Shown piece by piece: positions 41,566 to 50,349 of a DNA stretch of 54,443 nucleotides (the first letter of the stretch is position 1; every line of letters begins with the position of its first letter). The stretch is taken from assembly GCF_006376675.1 (NCBI RefSeq), contig NZ_VEWK01000017.1, forward strand, positions 1 through 54,443, written 5' to 3'. Made by a program: the position numbers and the translations under genes. Under the pieces are notes generated by a model, which saw only the letters and a list, made by a program, of their open reading frames with translations, did no database searches and was not told the DNA's origin. Origin of the DNA: Brucella pecoris. Lineage in GTDB: Bacteria > Pseudomonadota > Alphaproteobacteria > Rhizobiales > Rhizobiaceae.

Positions 41566-41654
41566 GGATTAAAGCGCAAGCAGACATTTGATAGTTATCA
41601 AATTTAGAAATAATCGGATCAAAAATATATTAGATAATCATGAGTCGACGAAAA

Positions 41655-41891
41655 TCAACGCGTCGCTTTATACTCTTGCATCTTCTCGATTTCGTGAATG
41701 AATTGTTCGGCATACTGAGCTGTATCAACATAGTTCGGTTCATTTGAACCAAGAGTATAACGGCGCGTAAATACCGCCTTTAGTCGATTCAGAAATTTGG
41801 GTTCAGTTTCAGCTAGATGGCCGATGAGAACCTGAAGTATTTGCTCGTGCGCAAGAACCTTTCGTTCCAGAGCTGTGGTGTCGTCAGCCAT
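41655..41891 (-). CDS. Hypothetical protein
   Basis: 78 residues: an N-terminal amphipathic helix (LERKVLAHEQILQVLIGHLAE), then a Tyr/Asn-containing stretch and a final helix (QYAEQFIHEIEKMQEYKA). GAGGAG lies before the ATG at 41891. Last of a likely three-gene operon with 42114 and 42496. No family recognised. Confidence 0.6.
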   Translation of the reverse strand: MADDTTALERKVLAHEQILQVLIGHLAETEPKFLNRLKAVFTRRYTLGSNEPNYVDTAQYAEQFIHEIEKMQEYKATR

Positions 41892-42114
41892 TGCGTTTAC
41901 TCCTCGGTAAAGAATGGCGTGGCGACCGGGAACGTGAGAAACCGCCGCAAGAACGCCGGAGAATGTTCGCCAGCTGCGTCCAATCCTTTGATGGCGAAGT
42001 CATCTGTTCATGCGCGTTTCTTAGATCGCTTCTGCTGGCCGTGGTATCCTCATCGTGCCGTGGTCGTATAGAAACAGGTTCCCATCCAATGTTACGGTTA
42101 CGTTGTTTTTTCAT
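41884..42114 (-). CDS. Hypothetical basic protein
   Basis: 76 residues, basic, with an Arg/Ser-rich C-terminus. A good GGAGG five bases before the ATG at 42114 and an eight-base overlap with the next gene favour translation, but the composition is unusual. It may be partly decayed. Confidence 0.35.
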   Translation of the reverse strand: MKKQRNRNIGWEPVSIRPRHDEDTTASRSDLRNAHEQMTSPSKDWTQLANILRRSCGGFSRSRSPRHSLPRSKRNG

Positions 42115-42145
42115 TATAGCCTCCTCATTAGGCTTCCTCGCCATA

Positions 42146-42496
42146 CTAAAGCGCCTTGGCGAGTTCGTTGCCGCATGCAGTTGCCAGCGCGGTGTTGGGT
42201 TGCTCTGTTCCCAACGGTGTTGCCCACCCTGACTTCTCGATAAGAGTACGGCGAGAGTAAGCTGGGGCGGCCTTAAACTCGGCCAGGATGTTCACAACAG
42301 CCGGATCGTTTCTTGATTTTTCAAGGCAGTAAGGCGTTAGGGCAAGTGCCACCCCGTCGGACATGTTGGATGCAATCAGGCGCTCAGAAGTGCCGTGCGT
42401 GATCCACCCACCGACAGAGAAGCCGATGGCAATTGCAGCAATGGCACCAACCAATGCTCCGCCGAGCGCGGGCTTTAACCATTCAAATTTGTTCAT
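42146..42496 (-). CDS. Membrane-anchored hypothetical protein
   Basis: 116 residues: a short cytoplasmic start (MNKFEWLKPALG), one transmembrane helix (GALVGAIAAIAIGFSVGGWIT, residues about 13-33) and a soluble domain with two cysteines (LTPYCLEKSRND, TACGNELAKAL) that could form a disulfide outside the membrane. First of the operon with 42114 and 41891. Unknown family. Confidence 0.65.
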   Translation of the reverse strand: MNKFEWLKPALGGALVGAIAAIAIGFSVGGWITHGTSERLIASNMSDGVALALTPYCLEKSRNDPAVVNILAEFKAAPAYSRRTLIEKSGWATPLGTEQPNTALATACGNELAKAL

Positions 42497-42885
42497 GATG
42501 GTATCCGATCTTCAACGATCGAACGCAAATAATTATGCGTTGAATTTTGAGTATAGCACCATTGCGGTCAATTTTCGCGTGAATTTTTGCGAACTTGTAA
42601 TTTTAAGTTGCTGGCCAGTAGAATGATAAATTTCTGCGTTTATTTGTCATTGGAATAATCACAGATTCTGAAAGTAGGGCGTATGGCGTAACGACCTTTG
42701 GGAAATAGCGCGACGCGTGGCCGGATGTTCCGTTGGTGGTGGGGGCGCTCCTTCCCAAGCCATAGAGGAAGTAATAAGGACTCGTTTTAAACGCCACTGT
42801 CTCAGATACAAACTCCAGCTTATTGTGCGACCTATTGACCTTACTGGAAAGCGCAGAATTAAAAGCCAATAAGAACCAGACATGA

Positions 42886-43146
42886 AATTGGCTTTCTAAT
42901 TTACTGCCGCCTCGCCAACCGCCTGCGCGGAGGAAGCAAATAAAAGCACCCCATATTGGCGAGACGGTTCGAAAGTCGAAACTGCGCGAACCGTTCAGCG
43001 CTCGTTGCATTAAACGACAAGCCCCGGAACTGAACAGGGAGCAAATCGCCAGCCATCTCCGAGAACACTCGGTCAAGAAAAACTGGAAACACATTCGGAG
43101 GTATACAAGGGTACTAAGGGGCTGGTACCGACACATCGAGCGGTAA
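42886..43146 (+). pseudogene. Remnant related to the ORF at 40847-41089
   Basis: An open frame without any ATG, GTG or TTG start, from the TGA at 42883 to the TAA at 43146. It carries RRKQIKAPHIGETVRKSKLREPFSARC and ends RVLRGWYRHIER, matching the minus-strand ORF at 40847-41089 (KVREPFSAKC, RVCRGWYRLNDR). The middle differs in length and sequence. Probably a decayed gene. No other gene is supported between 42497 and 43331. Confidence 0.4.
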
Positions 43147-43331
43147 CGTTCAGCTAGTGTTAGTTGTCGGTGATAGTCTTACTGCCTATTGGTTCGATGG
43201 CGGGGCTCTTGTTTTCAAACCGTCAGAAATTTCAACAATCTCACCAATTGGTGGACTTCATGATGGATATCTGACATACCAATCGGAGAGAACATTTTAG
43301 CAACATTTGCGATAGAGGCTTAAAGAAATTA

Positions 43332-43469
43332 ATGGCGATTAAGTTTACAAGCACTCCCGACCGTCCTGTAGAACCCAAGACCGGCAAAGCCTCTGGAAAG
43401 AATAGCAAATACGCATCGGACAAAAGCCCAGAACTGGATCTCAGGAACGAGAGAAGGTCACCTGAATGA
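43332..43469 (+). CDS. Small hydrophilic hypothetical protein
   Basis: 45 residues, Lys/Ser/Pro-rich (TPDRPVEPKTGKASGKNSKY), predicted disordered. Its stop overlaps the next ATG (ATGA), which supports it as the first gene of a pair. Confidence 0.45.
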   Translation: MAIKFTSTPDRPVEPKTGKASGKNSKYASDKSPELDLRNERRSPE

Positions 43470-43705
43470 CCAAAGCGCGGCTCATTGTCGTTGCGGCCTT
43501 CGATCGTAATGATGCCGGTGACTTAGTTTCTGCTTTCGACCCGATGGCCTTTGAAACAGAGGGCCGCGCTTTACGCGCGGCGGCAGAATTGGAAGGGAAG
43601 CATATTGGGGTTGTAGCGTGGAGCCGCGAAGCAGATCCTGATATTGGAGAATATGGCCCTCCCGCAATTTTGTTCCAGTATGGCGATATTCCGGATATGG
43701 ATTAG
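43466..43705 (+). CDS. Hypothetical protein
   Basis: 79 residues. The order strand (RLIVVAAFDRN), helix (EGRALRAAAELEG), strand (HIGVVAWSREAD) and a polar end with FQYGDIPDM suggests a small alpha/beta fold, as seen in some short rhizobial proteins. Coupled to the 45-residue gene by ATGA. No known function. Confidence 0.6.
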   Translation: MTKARLIVVAAFDRNDAGDLVSAFDPMAFETEGRALRAAAELEGKHIGVVAWSREADPDIGEYGPPAILFQYGDIPDMD

Positions 43706-43820
43706 TGCTCTTTAATTCATGAATAGCCATACATTCGGCTGACCAGGTCTATTTCTCCAAATCGATAGCAAGTCTTGGAGATGTCGGAGAGTGCGCAGGA
43801 CATGCCTTTATGCTTAATTA

Positions 43821-44158
43821 GGCTTTGTTGACGAAGTGGATTCCCAAATCAGCGAAAGCATGATTCAAGACTGTCTGTTAGGAGGCGGGATGGCGCGCGA
43901 CGATTTTAGCGAGCAGGAATGAGTTATGATTGAAGGCTTATCGTCACCTCGACCGTATACTTCATGTTCTGCAGTTGGCTGTCCTTTGCGTGACATGAAT
44001 GAGCGTTATGGCAAATGGAATTCAATTTATGTTCGATTTTGACGTTACAATTCCGACGCATTGCCACTCGATACGACAACACCAGAAAATCCGTCGAGCC
44101 ATTCCTCGCTATTAAGGCCGTTAGAATATGGCTGCCACACTTTGTCAGTATGACTTAG
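43821..44158 (+). mobile_element. IS5-family insertion sequence remnant
   Basis: An IS5-like end, GGCTTTGTTGACGAAGTGG, at 43821 is followed by a transposase start at 43890 (MARDDFSEQE-stop-VMIEG), where TGA replaces the usual Trp. A middle piece, CPLRDMNERYGKWNSIYVRF (about 43982-44040), and the C-terminus FRRIATRYDNTRKS to IWLPHFVSMT-stop (44051-44158) follow. Two internal deletions remove most of the DDE domain. No right inverted repeat was found. Confidence 0.7.
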
Positions 44159-44285
44159 TTCTTTTCTATCTTGCTCCATTATTCTTCACACTTGAGTTGA
44201 TTCTCGCATTCGACGATGCGGCCTGCGGAGGAAAATGCCAAGCTGAAGCGTTTCGTTGCGGCTTTTGACGAGAGGCCTTTAAAAC

Positions 44286-45032
44286 TCATTGCATCAGGCT
44301 GAGGCTTTTCATGACTTTGCGCAGTGTTGAAACGCTTTGATAGCCCGCGTCCACGCTTGCCGCCGCCAATGGGACACCTTCGGCCAGCCGACGCATGACA
44401 TGGGAAGCACGTAGGCGCTGACGCCATTCGATAAAGCTCATGCCCGTTTCCTGGCGAAACTTGCGGGTCATTGTCCGTCGGCTCATGCCCACCTCTTCGG
44501 CCCAGTCGTCGATGGTAAGGTCCAGACCCGGATTCCCGAGAAGATTCCGACACAGTTTTCGTAGCTGTTTTTCTGCTGGAAGCGGTACCGTCAGCGGCTG
44601 TCTGCCGGCGCAGCGGATTTCGTCCAGAATGAGAGCGGAAAGATGCAGGCCGCGTCCGACTTCGTCATAAAGCAGCGGCTCCTTCGCGAGCGCTTGAATG
44701 CTGGCATCGAGCAGTGCGGAGACCTTGAGGACCCGCGTTTCCTCCCACAGGTCGCGCGAAATGTTCTCTTCAACATAGAGCGAGTACATTTCCGTTTCGC
44801 CGAACGTTTCCACCGCGTGCGGCAGATCGGGCCCCAGTAACACCGCGTAGCCACTTGGTAGCATGAAGGCGCCTTCTTCGGTTAGCGCCGTCATGTAACC
44901 AGTACTCCCATAGAGCAATTGTCCGCGCCGATGACTGTGCCAGCCAAAATTCATGCCGGATTTGTATTCACGCCGCATGACCGCCAGAGGGCGCGGTAAA
45001 TTCTGATAGTCGATGGCGTGTTTCGGTCGCAT
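44286..45032 (-). CDS. AraC-family transcriptional regulator of the siderophore locus
   Basis: 248 residues: an N-terminal cupin sensor (HSHRRGQLLYGSTGYMTALT, LLGPDLPHAV) and a C-terminal AraC DNA-binding domain (LDLTIDDWAEEVGMSRRTMTRKFRQETGMSFIEWRQRLR). The last helix is shorter than usual, ending KSLSLMQ soon after GYQSVSTL. I prefer the ATG at 45032 over 45071 because it matches related proteins and leaves the TTTGAC-GAAATTG repeats outside the gene. Divergent from the TonB-dependent receptor, which it probably activates. Confidence 0.85.
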   Translation of the reverse strand: MRPKHAIDYQNLPRPLAVMRREYKSGMNFGWHSHRRGQLLYGSTGYMTALTEEGAFMLPSGYAVLLGPDLPHAVETFGETEMYSLYVEENISRDLWEETRVLKVSALLDASIQALAKEPLLYDEVGRGLHLSALILDEIRCAGRQPLTVPLPAEKQLRKLCRNLLGNPGLDLTIDDWAEEVGMSRRTMTRKFRQETGMSFIEWRQRLRASHVMRRLAEGVPLAAASVDAGYQSVSTLRKVMKSLSLMQ

Positions 45033-45033
45033 G

Positions 45034-45086
45034 CAAATTTCCGTTTGGCCCAATTTGACTGAAATTGTCATATTTGACGGAAATTG
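45034..45086. promoter_or_regulatory. Repeated TTTGAC(T/G)GAAATTG motifs, candidate AraC sites
   Basis: TTTGACTGAAATTG (45054-45067) and TTTGACGGAAATTG (45073-45086) are direct repeats 19 bp apart; an inverted relative (AACGGAAATTTGC on the minus strand) lies at 45034-45046. AraC-type proteins bind direct repeats of this size. No clear Fur or Irr box was assigned. The rest up to 45262 is promoter-like. Confidence 0.45.
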
Positions 45087-45262
45087 CAGAATTTCGACCC
45101 AATTGCAACGGAGTTTGGCCTGACTCCATCAAGGTTGCTGAAATATATTCAGTTGGGTAACGCGTTCATTGATAAGCGCAAATTAGAATTATTCTGAAAT
45201 TCAAGTTTGCGCAACGCCAAAATCTTTGCATAGCCCGCAGCCATGATAGCCAGCGGGAGAAA

Positions 45263-47503
45263 ATGCCGCTGGCTGGCCGGGCGGCAAGGAGAGCCGAATT
45301 GAATACGAGTGGTACTGCGCCCAAACAAGGCACAAAGAACCCACGACGCACGAGCGTCAAATCTCTGCTGGAAACCGCAATTCTTGGTGGCGTGGCTTCC
45401 ATCGCAATCGCGGCGCCATCCGCAGCGCAGGAAACCGGAATCCTCCGGCTCGACACGATCGAGATAAAGACATCGGATGGAAAAAGCCCGCGTGCTCCTG
45501 TAGAAGGCTATGTTGCCGAATACAGCCGTGCCGCAACCAAAAGTGACGCACCGATCCGCGAGACGCCCCAATCTATTTCGGTCGTCACCCGTGACAATAT
45601 GAATGACCGCGCGGTGCAGTCGGTCAGCGAAGCCATGCTCTACAGCGCCAACGTGAACGCGCAGCGCTATGGCGCCGATGTTCGTTCCGACTATTTTACC
45701 GTGCGCGGTTTTCCCGCCGATCTTTACCTGGACGGCCTGCGCGTTCCCCAGATTGCCAGCCAACCGGGTGGTTATTCGGGCTTCGTCGTCGAACCTTATT
45801 CTCTGGAAAGCGTGGAAATCCTGCGCGGTCCGAGTTCTGCCCTGTTCGGTCAGAGCAATGTCGGCGGCATCGTCAATATGGTCAGCAAGCAGCCGCAGGC
45901 CGAAGCTTCGCGCGAGATTTATCTGCGCGGTGGAAGCTTTGAGCGTAAGGAATTCGGTGCCGATATTACAGGGCCTATCAACAACGATCCACGCTTCACC
46001 TATCGTCTGAACGGAATTTTCCGCGATAGCAACACGTCCTACGATCTAGGCAAGAATGATCGTATTGCGATCAATCCCAGTTTTGCCTGGCGGCCGGATG
46101 CGGATACCAGTCTTGTGGTTTCCGGCGGCTACCTGAAGGACAATATGGGACAGGCCGGTGTCATAATCCCAGCCTATGGCAGCGTATTGCCAAACCCGAC
46201 AGGGCAGACGATTTCACGCGACTTTTCCGATGGCGACCCGCGCAATGCGATCTACAAGAAAGAGATCGGTTATGTGGGCTATGATTTCGAGCACCGCTTA
46301 AACGACACGTTCACTCTGCGCCAGAATTTTCGCTACTCGCATATGAAGACAGATTACCGCAATCTGTTCACCGGCGTCATCCCGACCAAGGGCTGGGATG
46401 GACATACGATTCCCCGCACCAACTATCTGGCCCAGCCCGAACTCGATGCGATGGCCTTCGATACGCAACTGGAGTCGCGTTTTGATACGGGACAGTTGGC
46501 TCATACGCTGCTTGTGGGCATCGACCAGCAATGGCAACGTCTCGACAATTATACCGCGTCGGCAAGCGGCCCATCGCAAGACCTTTTCAACCCGACCTAT
46601 GACCAGCCTGTCGCCGAGCTGTCGCCTACCACACGGCTTTTGCAGAAACAGTACCAGACCGGCATTTATGTTCAGGACCAGATCGAAGCCGGCAAGCTGC
46701 GCGTAACGCTGGGTGGCCGCAAGGATTTCGTGAGCATCCGTTCTGAGCAGACCGCACTTTCCTCGGGAAAGACCACGGATTACGAGCAGGACCCCGACAA
46801 GTTCACAGGCCGCGTCGGCGTGGCTTATCTGTTCGATTCAGGCTTCGTGCCATATGCCTTGTACTCGACTTCGTTCCTGCCGACATTGACACTCGCCGAT
46901 ATGCCACTCAAACCTACTACCGGCACATTGAAAGAAGTGGGTTTGAAATATGCACCGGAGGGCGAAGATTACACTGTCACAGTTTCGGCTTTCGAGGCTG
47001 AGCAGCAGAATGTCGTGAACCGCATCTCCGGTGTCTATTACCAGACTGACGAAGTGCGAGTTCGCGGGATTGAGCTTGAAGGAACCGCACGTCTTTGGGA
47101 CAGGCTGAACATCACCGGTGCATTGAGCTTCCAGGACCCGGAAGTCAGCGAAAGCCAGAATCTTGCCCAGATCGGCAAATTGCCTTATACGGTGCCAAAG
47201 AACCAGCAATCCTTGTTCCTGAGTTATGACATGCCGCTGCCGGGCAATATTGAAGGCAATCTTGTCGTCGGAGGTGGCGTGCGCCGCATCGGAAAGACGG
47301 CGGGCGACACGCTCAACACCTTCTACGTGCCGTCCTATACGCTGGTGGATGCGTTTCTGCGTTACGACATCGGCAAATATCATTTGCAGGTCAACGCCTA
47401 TAATCTTGGTGACAAGAAATATGTGGCTGGCTGCAATTCCACCAGCCAGTGCTATTATGGTCAGGGTCGTTCCATCGTGGCGACGACGAGCGTTCGATGG
47501 TAA
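45263..47503 (+). CDS. TonB-dependent ferric-siderophore receptor (FhuA-like)
   Basis: 746 residues. After a signal region (SVKSLLETAILGGVASIAIAAPSAAQ) comes the plug (RETPQSISVVTRDNMNDRAVQ, SDYFTVRGFPADLYLDGLR, ESVEILRGPSSALFGQSNVGGIVNMVSKQP) and a 22-strand barrel ending in the aromatic SIVATTSVRW. An outer-membrane channel for ferric hydroxamates such as ferrichrome, judging by the Fhu genes that follow. Start uncertain: the ATG at 45263 has GGGAG upstream, but the TTG at 45299 has a stronger AAGGAG and gives a more normal signal peptide. Confidence 0.93.
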   Translation: MPLAGRAARRAELNTSGTAPKQGTKNPRRTSVKSLLETAILGGVASIAIAAPSAAQETGILRLDTIEIKTSDGKSPRAPVEGYVAEYSRAATKSDAPIRETPQSISVVTRDNMNDRAVQSVSEAMLYSANVNAQRYGADVRSDYFTVRGFPADLYLDGLRVPQIASQPGGYSGFVVEPYSLESVEILRGPSSALFGQSNVGGIVNMVSKQPQAEASREIYLRGGSFERKEFGADITGPINNDPRFTYRLNGIFRDSNTSYDLGKNDRIAINPSFAWRPDADTSLVVSGGYLKDNMGQAGVIIPAYGSVLPNPTGQTISRDFSDGDPRNAIYKKEIGYVGYDFEHRLNDTFTLRQNFRYSHMKTDYRNLFTGVIPTKGWDGHTIPRTNYLAQPELDAMAFDTQLESRFDTGQLAHTLLVGIDQQWQRLDNYTASASGPSQDLFNPTYDQPVAELSPTTRLLQKQYQTGIYVQDQIEAGKLRVTLGGRKDFVSIRSEQTALSSGKTTDYEQDPDKFTGRVGVAYLFDSGFVPYALYSTSFLPTLTLADMPLKPTTGTLKEVGLKYAPEGEDYTVTVSAFEAEQQNVVNRISGVYYQTDEVRVRGIELEGTARLWDRLNITGALSFQDPEVSESQNLAQIGKLPYTVPKNQQSLFLSYDMPLPGNIEGNLVVGGGVRRIGKTAGDTLNTFYVPSYTLVDAFLRYDIGKYHLQVNAYNLGDKKYVAGCNSTSQCYYGQGRSIVATTSVRW

Positions 47504-48363
47504 CAGTTTTTTCGCGACGTAATATTCTTGTGGGGGTAGCCTTGGTTACCCTTACAACTGCCGCGCGCGCAGAACCATCAAAAATAGTAACGCTCGAATG
47601 GGCGGCGACGGAAATTCTTCTCTCTCTCGGTATTGTCCCAGCGGGTGTTGCCGATCTGGCGGGATATCGCCAATGGGTGAACATCGAGAACGATAAGCTG
47701 TCCGCTGCGGTCGATGTCGGAGGACGTCAGCAGCCTAGCCTTGAAGCGCTGATGCGGCTGAAGCCCGACCTTATTGTCACATCCGCATTGCGTCATGGCG
47801 CCATTGCCGCCCGTCTCAATGAAATTGCACCAACCATGCTGCTCGATACGCGTTCCGAGAAGTCCGACTTCTATCGCAACATGGAAGCCGGGCTTTCAAC
47901 CGCTGGCAAAGCAGTCGGGCGGGAGCCGGAAGCTCGTATGGAATGGGCCTCTTTTGAAGGCCGTCTTTCCACCGTGCGGGCGAAGCGCTCTTCGCAGGAA
48001 ACAAAGATTGTCATCGCGCTGCCATTGCCGGGCGTCGCCCGTTTGCGCATCTTTACGTCCAATTCCGCTGCGATGACGACTCTGACGAAAGCCGGATTTT
48101 CACAAGCTGTCGGTCTTGGCATGCAGTCCTTCGGCTTCACGACAATGGGGCTGGAAGATCTCGCCATGCTGAGCCCCGATACGCATCTCTGCCTTCTTGA
48201 CGATGATCTCCCACGGGAATTGACGGAAAGTGCTCTCTGGCCTGTCCTACCTATGGTCGCGAGCAATCAGATGCACACAATCGGCCCAGATATCTGGCCC
48301 TTCGGCTCCACACGGTCGATGTTGCGTCTGCTTGACCGTGTGGAAAGTGCCTTGTCCGCCTAA
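47497..48363 (+). CDS. fhuD: Ferric-siderophore ABC transporter substrate-binding protein (FhuD-like)
   Basis: 288 residues with a Tat-like signal (FSRRNILVGVALVTLTTAARA) and a class III binding-protein fold: IVTLEWAATEILLSLGIVPAGVAD, LEALMRLKPDLIVTS, GLEDLAMLSPDTHLCL. Delivers the ferric siderophore to the FhuB/FhuC transporter. The ATG lies inside the last codons of the receptor gene, so the two are coupled. Confidence 0.9.
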   Translation: MVTVFSRRNILVGVALVTLTTAARAEPSKIVTLEWAATEILLSLGIVPAGVADLAGYRQWVNIENDKLSAAVDVGGRQQPSLEALMRLKPDLIVTSALRHGAIAARLNEIAPTMLLDTRSEKSDFYRNMEAGLSTAGKAVGREPEARMEWASFEGRLSTVRAKRSSQETKIVIALPLPGVARLRIFTSNSAAMTTLTKAGFSQAVGLGMQSFGFTTMGLEDLAMLSPDTHLCLLDDDLPRELTESALWPVLPMVASNQMHTIGPDIWPFGSTRSMLRLLDRVESALSA

Positions 48364-48369
48364 CCGAAG

Positions 48370-50349
48370 TTATCGCGATTGATGCCGCATCAATAGAATG
48401 AACAACGGCGCTCCGATGAAAGCAGTGACGATTCCTGCCGGAATTTCGTGCGGTGCGATAAGCGTTCGTCCAATCATATCCGCGAAGGCAGTGAGAATTG
48501 CCCCCATAAGCGCTGTAACCGGCACGAGCTGACGATAGCGGGCACCACTGCACAAACGCGCGGCATGCGGCGCGATCAATCCTACAAAGCCTATTGCACC
48601 GACCGTCGCCACTGCACCGGCCACCGCCAGCGAGGCCAAAAGCATCGTCCAGATCCGGGCGGACATCGTATTGAGACCGATGGATTCCGCTTCATCCCGT
48701 CCCATCGCCAAAATATCGAACCATCTTGCAAGCATCATGAACAGAGGTATGAGAGCGAGCCAGGGAGCAAGCGCCGCCACATCCTGCCAATTGCGCCCAT
48801 GCGTGGACCCTGCCAGCCAGGAAAGTGCTTCCGCGACCTGCAATTTGGCTTCAATGACGATGACGGTGCTTACGGCGGAGAGACTGGCGGCAACGGCAAT
48901 ACCGGTCAGCGCAGTACGTTCCGGCGACATGCGCGTCGAGAGCAGCGAAATGACGAGGACCACCAGACATGCCCCCAGGGTCGCAAGAAGAGCGAATAAC
49001 GGGCTGCCGGGCACGACGCCGATCAAAAGTCCCGCAAGCCCGGCAAGCGCGGCCCCTTGCGACAGTCCCAGCGTCTCAGGACCGGAAAGCGGATTGCGCG
49101 TGACGAGCTGAAGCAGCAGACCAGCACAGGCAAGCAACGCTCCCGCCCCCATGGCGATCAACACGCGCGGCAAACGCAGCGCATAGACGGTATCCCAATC
49201 GGTCTGCCAACCGGCGACACCGTCACCGAAGAACAAACCAAGCAATAGGGCCACCACCATCAACCCTACGAGAATCGGATAAAGTACTGCTTTCCGCTGA
49301 AACTGAACTTTTCCTGAAACGATATTTGCGCGGGAACGTGTTTCGCCCTTGATCCTGCGAAGAACCAGAATCAAGACGGGAGCAGCGAAACAGGCAGGAA
49401 GGATTCCGGTGGGAATGATCGTGCCATTGCTGCTCAACAACTGCGCCGCAACATCCGCCGCGAGAAGTGCCACCGCCCCCAAAAGACTTGCAGTTGGTAG
49501 CAAAATACCATGTTTGCTGAAGCCCAGAGCCCGCAGGAAATTCGGAACGGCGAGACCAATAAATCCAATAGGCCCGGCGATGGAGACAGCCGCACCGGAA
49601 AGAACAACCGTAATCAACAACCCGACGATGGCCGGCGCTTTTCCCAGCCCCAGTCCCGAGGCCATATCATTTCCGAGCGCCATTACATCGAATTGCCGTC
49701 CCAAAAGGGTAAGCAGGAGTATTCCGCCAATGATCGCGGGTGCCAGCGGAACAATCTTGGTCCAACCGGACTGTTCCAGAAGACCTGAAGACCACAGAAG
49801 AACGCCCGATGCCCGATCGTCGGCCATCAACACAATCGCCGATGAAAGTGCCGACAAAGCCAATGAGATTGCCACCCCTGCGAGCGCAAGCCTGACCGGT
49901 TGTGCACGCAATCCGCCCCCCACCAGGAGGCAAAGGCCTCCACTAATAGCCCCACCAAGGATGGTCGCGAGAAAGCCCGGAAAAGCGAACGGAAGCAACA
50001 GACTGACGACAATGAGAGCCAGTTGTGCACCGCTGGTCACAGCCAGTATGTCAGGTGCGGCAAGAGGATTACGCAACACCGTCTGCATGACCACGCCCGC
50101 AGTTGCAAGTGCGGCACCAACCAGAACAGCGGCGAAAGCCCGAGGCAGACGGATGGTTTCAATAATGATCTGCGCCAGCGACTGGGGCCGCGATGGCGCC
50201 TGCAAAGCGTCGGACAGAGCGACGTTACCACTGCCGACAACGAGTTCGGCGATAACCAGCCCCAGCAGAAGCATCGACGCCAGTATAAACAAACCGACAA
50301 CATAGGTTCTGGGCTTGGCGGCTTCCGCGACGACATCCCGTGAGGTCAT
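48370..50349 (-). CDS. fhuB: Fe3+-hydroxamate ABC transporter permease, double-length
   Basis: 659 residues: two fused FecCD-type permease halves of about 330 residues, as in FhuB. Each half has the pattern RLPRAFAAVLVGAALATAG (first) and RLPRVLIAMGAGALLACAG (second), and the cytoplasmic loop contacting FhuC (GPIGFIGLAVPNFLR; GAIGFVGLIAPHAARL). About 20 membrane spans. Convergent with fhuD (6-bp gap, no terminator seen) and cotranscribed with fhuC through a four-base overlap. Confidence 0.95.
   Translation of the reverse strand: MTSRDVVAEAAKPRTYVVGLFILASMLLLGLVIAELVVGSGNVALSDALQAPSRPQSLAQIIIETIRLPRAFAAVLVGAALATAGVVMQTVLRNPLAAPDILAVTSGAQLALIVVSLLLPFAFPGFLATILGGAISGGLCLLVGGGLRAQPVRLALAGVAISLALSALSSAIVLMADDRASGVLLWSSGLLEQSGWTKIVPLAPAIIGGILLLTLLGRQFDVMALGNDMASGLGLGKAPAIVGLLITVVLSGAAVSIAGPIGFIGLAVPNFLRALGFSKHGILLPTASLLGAVALLAADVAAQLLSSNGTIIPTGILPACFAAPVLILVLRRIKGETRSRANIVSGKVQFQRKAVLYPILVGLMVVALLLGLFFGDGVAGWQTDWDTVYALRLPRVLIAMGAGALLACAGLLLQLVTRNPLSGPETLGLSQGAALAGLAGLLIGVVPGSPLFALLATLGACLVVLVISLLSTRMSPERTALTGIAVAASLSAVSTVIVIEAKLQVAEALSWLAGSTHGRNWQDVAALAPWLALIPLFMMLARWFDILAMGRDEAESIGLNTMSARIWTMLLASLAVAGAVATVGAIGFVGLIAPHAARLCSGARYRQLVPVTALMGAILTAFADMIGRTLIAPHEIPAGIVTAFIGAPLFILLMRHQSR

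Noticed and set aside
42603..43136. 177-residue minus-strand ORF
   Set aside because: It lies opposite the remnant at 42886-43146, has an unnatural composition and no ribosome site.
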